From Streptomyces spiroverticillatus (lineage in GTDB: Bacteria; Actinomycetota; Actinomycetes; Streptomycetales; Streptomycetaceae): a stretch of 64,000 bases of DNA. This document shows, one piece after another, positions 60,317 through 64,000 of the stretch. Under the pieces are notes generated by a model. It saw only the letters and a program-made list of their open reading frames with translations. It was not told the DNA's origin and made no database searches. The position numbers and the translations under genes were made by a program. Where the stretch lies: contig BMUX01000016.1 of assembly GCA_014650415.1 (NCBI GenBank), positions 169,038-233,037 of the forward strand. The letters are read 5' to 3'. Within the stretch, counting starts at the first letter, position 1. Each line of letters opens with the position of its first letter.

Positions 60317-61054
60317 ATGACCCTCACCCGCACGCTGGCCACCGCCTCCCGCGTGCTCCACCAACTCCGCCACGACCCCCGCGCCGTCGCCCTCACGCTC
60401 CTCGTCCCCGCCGCGATGATCACCCTGCTCCGATACGTCTTCGACGCCACCCCCCAGACCTTCAACGCGGTCGGCGCCTCCCTCCTCGGCATCTTCCCGC
60501 TGATCACGATGTTCCTGATCACCTCGATCGCCACCCTGCGCGAACGCACCAGCGGCACCCTGGAACGCCTCCTCGCGATGCCCCTCGCCAAGGCGGACCT
60601 GATCGGCGGCTACGCCCTCGCCTTCGCCGTACTCGCCCTCATCCAGTCCGCCCTGGCCACCGCCATCGCCGTCTGGCTCCTGGGCCTCGACGTCACCGGC
60701 TCCCCGTGGCTGCTCCTCCTCGTCGCCGTCCTCGACGCCCTCCTCGGCACCGCCCTCGGTCTCTTCGTCTCGGCCTTCGCCGCCTCGGAGTTCCAGGCGG
60801 TCCAGTTCATGCCCCTGGTCCTCTTCCCCCAACTCCTCCTCTGCGGCCTCTTCACCCCACGCCCCTCGATGCACCCCGCCCTGGAGGCCATCTCCGCCGT
60901 ACTCCCCATGTCCTACGCGGTCGACGCCATGACCGAAATCCGCACCCACTCCACCCTCACGGCCACCTTCCTCCGCGACACCGCCCTCGTCACGGCCACC
61001 GCCCTCGCCGTCCTCCTCCTGGGTGCCGCCACCCTCCGCCGCCGCACCCCCTGA
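60317..61054 (+). CDS. ABC-2 type exporter permease
   Basis: 245 residues with six membrane helices (for example AVALTLLVPAAMITLLRYVF, LGIFPLITMFLITSIATLRERTSGTLERLLAMPL, AVLALIQSALATAIAVWLLGL, LLLLVAVLDALLGTALGLFVSAFA). TLRERTSGTLERLL is the ABC-2 family motif. GAAGGA precedes the ATG. Works with the ATPase upstream. Confidence 0.95.
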   Translation: MTLTRTLATASRVLHQLRHDPRAVALTLLVPAAMITLLRYVFDATPQTFNAVGASLLGIFPLITMFLITSIATLRERTSGTLERLLAMPLAKADLIGGYALAFAVLALIQSALATAIAVWLLGLDVTGSPWLLLLVAVLDALLGTALGLFVSAFAASEFQAVQFMPLVLFPQLLLCGLFTPRPSMHPALEAISAVLPMSYAVDAMTEIRTHSTLTATFLRDTALVTATALAVLLLGAATLRRRTP

Positions 61055-61142
61055 CCACCCTTCGGACGCCCCGTTCCCCCCACCACCCCCGATGCAAGGA
61101 TGGGTCCCGTACCCCAGCCCCACCGCCCGGAGGGTGACCCAC

Positions 61143-61982
61143 GTGACCGACCACCAAGCAGCCAACGCCGCCAAGACGATCGCCGTCCTCGGCACCGGCA
61201 AAATCGGCGAAGCCCTCCTCAGCGGCATGATCCGCGGCGGCCGCCGCCCCGCCGACCTCCTGGTCACCGCCCGCCGCACCGAGCGTGCCGAGGAACTCCG
61301 CACCCGCTACGGCGTCGAGTCCGTCACCAACGCCGAAGCCGCCAAGCGCGCCGACACCCTGATCCTCACGGTCAAGCCCCAGGACATGGCCAAGCTCCTC
61401 GAAGAGCTGACCCCGCACCTGCCCACCGGCGCGAGCCCACTGATCATCAGCGGCGCCGCCGGCATCCCCACCTCCTTCTTCGAAGAACGCCTCGCTCCCA
61501 ACACCCCCGTCGTCCGCGTCATGACGAACACCCCGGCTCTCGTCGACGAAGCCATGTCCGTCATCTCCGGCGGCAGCCACGCCACCCCCGCCGACCTCGC
61601 CCACGCCGAGGAGATCTTCGGCGGCGTCGGCAAGACCCTCCGCGTCCCGGAGTCCCAGCAGGACGCCGCCACCGCCCTCTCCGGCTCGGGCCCGGCCTAC
61701 TTCTACTTCCTCGTCGAAGCGATGACCGACGCCGGCATCCTCCTGGGCCTGCCCCGCGCCCAGGCCCACGACCTGATCGTGCAGGCCGCCATAGGAGCCG
61801 CCGTCATGCTCCGCGACAGCGGCGAACACCCGGTGAAGCTCCGCGAAGCCGTCACCTCCCCGGCCGGCACCACCATCAACGCCATCCGCGAGCTGGAGAA
61901 TCACGGCGTACGGGCCGCCCTCATCTCCGCCCTGGAAGCCGCCCGCAACCGCAGCCGCGAACTCGCCTCCGGCACCGGCTGA
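61143..61982 (+). CDS. proC: pyrroline-5-carboxylate reductase
   Basis: 279 residues. Makes proline from pyrroline-5-carboxylate with NAD(P)H. NAD(P) loop: IAVLGTGKIGEALLSGMI; LILTVKPQDM, VRVMTNTPALVDEAMS, and ALSGSGPAYFYFLVEAMTDAG with EAVTSPAGTTINAIRELENHGVR at the C-terminus. The GTG at 61143 is nine bases after GGAGG; another GTG at 61134 is too close to it. Confidence 0.97.
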   Translation: MTDHQAANAAKTIAVLGTGKIGEALLSGMIRGGRRPADLLVTARRTERAEELRTRYGVESVTNAEAAKRADTLILTVKPQDMAKLLEELTPHLPTGASPLIISGAAGIPTSFFEERLAPNTPVVRVMTNTPALVDEAMSVISGGSHATPADLAHAEEIFGGVGKTLRVPESQQDAATALSGSGPAYFYFLVEAMTDAGILLGLPRAQAHDLIVQAAIGAAVMLRDSGEHPVKLREAVTSPAGTTINAIRELENHGVRAALISALEAARNRSRELASGTG

Positions 61983-62075
61983 CCCCGGGCCCGCCCGAGC
62001 GGACCATCCGAGTGGGCCACTCCATCGGCCCACCGCGACAAGCCACCTCCTCTCCTCGCGTGCTGCCCTGAACCC

Positions 62076-62417
62076 ATGAACAGCACTCGCTTCACGCGCA
62101 CCCTGCTGGCCGTGACCACGGTCGCCGTCGCCACCCTCACCACCGTCGGAACAGCTGCCGCCGCCTCGTCGCCCCAGGGCGGCGGCGAGCTGTTCCACGG
62201 CGTGGTGACGGAGCCCGTCAAGGTCCACGAGGACACCGACCCCAAGTCGCCGTCGGAGGTCACCCTCCCCAAGGGCTACGAGGTCCTCATCATCTGCAAG
62301 GTCCCCGGCTGGTTCCTGCTCCTCAACGAGGAGTCCATCGACGAGGACGAGCCCGAGATCGGCTGGGCCCAGTCCACGTCCATCAAGGTCCAGGGCAAGC
62401 AGCCCGCCACCTGCTGA
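62076..62417 (+). CDS. small secreted protein, possible SH3-like domain
   Basis: 113 residues. Signal peptide RFTRTLLAVTTVAVATLTTVGTAAAAS; the mature 80 residues (VTEPVKVHEDTDPKSPSEVTLPKGYEVLIICKVPGWFLLLNEESIDEDEPEIGWAQSTSIKV) look like a bacterial SH3-type beta domain with two Cys (ICK and the C-terminal Cys) that could form a disulfide. Function unknown. Confidence 0.8.
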   Translation: MNSTRFTRTLLAVTTVAVATLTTVGTAAAASSPQGGGELFHGVVTEPVKVHEDTDPKSPSEVTLPKGYEVLIICKVPGWFLLLNEESIDEDEPEIGWAQSTSIKVQGKQPATC

Positions 62418-62441
62418 CCCGGCCCCGCAGCCCCCGGCTCC

Positions 62442-63443
62442 TCACCCCGCGGGCAGCAACCCGATGGCCCGGTACGCCGCATCCACGGTGGGCCGGGCCA
62501 TCGCCCGCGCCTTCTCGGCCCCCTCCTTCAACACCTCCTCCACGTGTCCCGCATCCGCCGACAGCTCCGCGTGCCGTTCCCGCACCGGCCTCAGTACCTC
62601 GACCACCGCCTCCGCCGTGTCCTTCTTGAGCGCTCCGTACGACTCATATACACCGGCCAGCGCCTCCGGGTTCCCACCCGTGCAGGCCGCCAGCAGATCC
62701 AGCAGATTCGCCACCCCGGGCCGCTTCTCCCGGTCGTACTCGCCGCCCCCGCTCCCGCTGTCGGTCACGGCCCGCATGACCTTCTTCCGTACGACCTCGG
62801 GCTCGTCCAGCACGAACACGACGCCGCCGGTCCCCGCCGTCGTCTTCCCCATCTTCGACGTCGGCTCCTGAAGGTCCATGACCCTGGCCGCCACCACCGG
62901 CTTCGTCGCCCGCGGCACCACGAACGTCTCTCCGTACCTCTGGTTGAACCGCACCGCCAGGTCCCGCGTCAGCTCCACGTGCTGCGTCTGGTCCTCCCCG
63001 ACGGGCACCTCGTCCGCCCCGTACGCCAGGATGTCCGCCGCCATCAGCACGGGATACGTCAGCAACGAGAGCCGCACCCCGTCCCCGGCGGCCTGCGCCT
63101 GCGCACTCTTCTCCCGGTACTGGATCATCCGCCGCATCTCCCCGTCGGAGGCCGTGCACTCCAGCAGGTACGACAGCCGAGTGTGCTCACCGACATGGCT
63201 CTGTACGAACACGGTGCACACCGCAGGGTCCAGCCCGACCGCCAGCAGCAGCGTCGCGAGCTGCCGGCTGAGCCGCAGCACCCGCGCCGGATCGTGCTCC
63301 ACCGTCAGTGAGTGCAGGTCGACCACGGAGAAGAGGGCCTCGCCCCGGTGCTGGTCCACCTCTGCCCACTGCCGCACGGCCCCGAGGTAGTTTCCGAGCG
63401 TCATGTGGCCGGTCGGCTTGATCCCGCTGAAGATCCGCGTCAT
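62442..63443 (-). CDS. trpS: tryptophanyl-tRNA synthetase (TrpS1-like, inducible copy)
   Basis: 333 residues, class Ic. Charges tRNA-Trp. Motifs: SGIKPTGHMTLGNYLGAV (HIGH-like), GEDQTQHVELTRDLA and TSKMGKTT (KMSKS-like). In S. coelicolor the homologue at the same place (trpS1) is a second, indolmycin-resistant enzyme controlled by attenuation. Here the leader also carries a short ORF with two adjacent Trp codons and alternative hairpins. AGGAGG precedes the ATG. Confidence 0.95.
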   Translation of the reverse strand: MTRIFSGIKPTGHMTLGNYLGAVRQWAEVDQHRGEALFSVVDLHSLTVEHDPARVLRLSRQLATLLLAVGLDPAVCTVFVQSHVGEHTRLSYLLECTASDGEMRRMIQYREKSAQAQAAGDGVRLSLLTYPVLMAADILAYGADEVPVGEDQTQHVELTRDLAVRFNQRYGETFVVPRATKPVVAARVMDLQEPTSKMGKTTAGTGGVVFVLDEPEVVRKKVMRAVTDSGSGGGEYDREKRPGVANLLDLLAACTGGNPEALAGVYESYGALKKDTAEAVVEVLRPVRERHAELSADAGHVEEVLKEGAEKARAMARPTVDAAYRAIGLLPAG

Positions 63444-63509
63444 GTGTCTTCGTCCTCCTGGTCGAGGCCGCCACCGCCGGCGGCCGACCTCCCGGAGGGA
63501 GAAACGCGA

Positions 63510-63569
63510 ACGGCCGCCGAAGCGGCGGCCGTGGTTGCATACGTGTGCGGGGCCGCCGTCAGGCGGCCC
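63510..63569 (-). promoter_or_regulatory. transcription attenuator of trpS
   Basis: On the minus strand three pairing options lie in order: segment 1 GGGCCGCC (63562-63569, overlapping the last Trp codon), segment 2 GGCGGCCC (63550-63557), then a perfect 10-base terminator hairpin (arms 63523-63532 and 63510-63519, three-base loop) followed by TTTCT. Segment 2 can pair with segment 1 or with the first arm of the terminator, which is the logic of ribosome-mediated attenuation. Confidence 0.8.
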
Positions 63570-63600
63570 ACCAGCTGGTGGTGCACGTACGCGAAGTCAT
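63559..63600 (-). CDS. tryptophan leader peptide of trpS
   Basis: Fourteen codons encode MTSRTCTTSWWAA and a TGA stop. The two TGG codons are at 63568-63573. A ribosome stalled there would cover segment 1, free segment 2 and prevent the terminator. The ATG has no Shine-Dalgarno site; a -10-like TACGGT (63608-63613, minus) lies seven bases upstream. Too short for standard gene finders. Confidence 0.85.
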   Translation of the reverse strand: MTSRTCTTSWWAA

Positions 63601-63629
63601 GCCTGACACCGTAGCCCTCCGGCCCGGGG

Positions 63630-63658
63630 TTGACACACGATTAACGGATACGTAATGT
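63630..63658 (+). promoter_or_regulatory. strong promoter reading rightward, divergent from trpS
   Basis: TTGACA (63630-63635), 17-base spacer, TAATGT (63653-63658): a near-consensus HrdB-type promoter. It reads away from trpS into the rrn-like leader. Confidence 0.85.
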
Positions 63659-64000
63659 TCTCCGAGCTGTCCGACTGTGAGCACTGGCCCAGGCCGGTCC
63701 CCGGACAGTCATTCCGCACCAACCACTCAAGCAGGCGACTCAACGTCGCATCGTCTTCGTGTGCTCTTTTTGCGAAATGAGGAATCCGCGTTCGAGAGGA
63801 CGCCCCCGATTGGCATCGGGGCCCAGGAATCCGCTAATGTCTCACTCGTCGGAACGGCCCAACAGCCGCAAAGACAAACCCCGCTGACTGGGAATCAGGC
63901 CCGAAAGGATCTGATAGAGTCGGAACCGCCGGAAAGGGAAAACGCGAAAGCGAAGAACCTGGAAAGCACCGAGGAAATCGGCACTGGAAACAGTCTGATA
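63659..64000 (+). promoter_or_regulatory. likely rRNA operon promoter/leader region (truncated)
   Basis: No protein gene. A second promoter-like pair is TTGGCA (63810-63815) and TAATGT (63835-63840). TAGAGT (63915-63920) lies in a GGATCTGATAGAGTCGGAA block that is typical of Streptomyces rrn upstream regions. Purine-rich leader sequence (CGGAAAGGGAAAACGCGAAAG, GGAAAGCACCGAGGAAATCG) follows, and a second CTGATA begins at the edge. The 16S gene would follow beyond 64000. Confidence 0.75.

Noticed and set aside
63630..63658. TTGACA/TAATGT as the trpS promoter
   Set aside because: It is on the plus strand and reads away from trpS; the trpS leader has its own TACGGT on the minus strand.
1..64000. 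tRNA genes and mobile elements
   Set aside because: I found no cloverleaf with a GGTTCGA-type T-loop, no transposase or integrase, and no attachment-site duplication. The island at 30.7-34.2 kb has no visible integrase.

Overview
The window is high-GC chromosomal DNA of a Streptomyces species. Evidence: GC-rich third codon positions throughout, TTA leucine codons nearly absent, and a gene order that matches from memory the conserved core block SCO3398 to SCO3334 of Streptomyces coelicolor (folP, MidA/nuoD2, pan-nad-coaX, lsr2, clpC, sigE-cseABC, mutY, disA-radA, ilvD, proC, trpS1). I could not run a search, so the synteny claim is recollection supported by the protein families seen. Layout: 1-3.1 kb folate synthesis (folP) and a MarR/oxidoreductase pair; 3.2-6.3 kb a divergent aminoacyl-phosphatidylglycerol synthase-like enzyme and a membrane-anchored esterase; 6.3-10.2 kb a quaternary-amine osmolyte ABC importer; 10.3-17.5 kb a coiled-coil membrane protein, an isolated NuoD next to a MidA-type methyltransferase, a two-component system and an ArsR regulator; 17.5-24.2 kb a threonine aldolase and a tightly coupled pantothenate/NAD/CoA operon; 24.6-30.6 kb small unknowns, BlaI, a short N-acetylglutamate synthase-like GNAT, Lsr2 and ClpC; 30.7-34.2 kb a four-gene minus-strand accessory island; 34.8-37.7 kb an M23 peptidase and a TetR/MFS efflux pair; 37.8-41.4 kb the sigE-cseABC cell-envelope stress locus; 41.6-47.1 kb mutY, a PAP2 phosphatase, a secreted protein, disA and radA; 47.3-57.0 kb a sigma-like/zinc-finger/BACON fusion, Ppx/GppA, a sugar-phosphate isomerase, TetR, ilvD and a Ser/Thr kinase; 57.3-62.4 kb a membrane protein, a methyltransferase, an ABC exporter, proC and a small secreted protein; 62.4-64.0 kb trpS with a tryptophan-rich leader peptide, divergent from what looks like the promoter and leader region of an rRNA operon, whose 16S gene would lie just beyond the right edge. 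How the genes work together: the pan/nad/coaX genes overlap by 1-4 bases and are probably translated as a unit supplying CoA and NAD. SigE-CseABC senses envelope stress, and the window also holds enzymes likely to act at the envelope (lysyl-PG synthase-like, M23, PAP2). DisA makes c-di-AMP and is paired with RadA. The most interesting accessory element is the island at 30.7-34.2 kb: a trypsin-like protease fused to a NACHT ATPase, a Trypco2 partner, and a ParE-like toxin with a putative antitoxin. Two of its four genes carry TTA codons, which suggests bldA (developmental) control of a predicted anti-phage or conflict system. Other notable sites are an exact parS match inside the cse operon, a ClgR operator before clpC, tandem repeats abutting start codons, a dispersed GC-rich intergenic repeat family, and many start codons preceded by a -10-like hexamer rather than a ribosome binding site.
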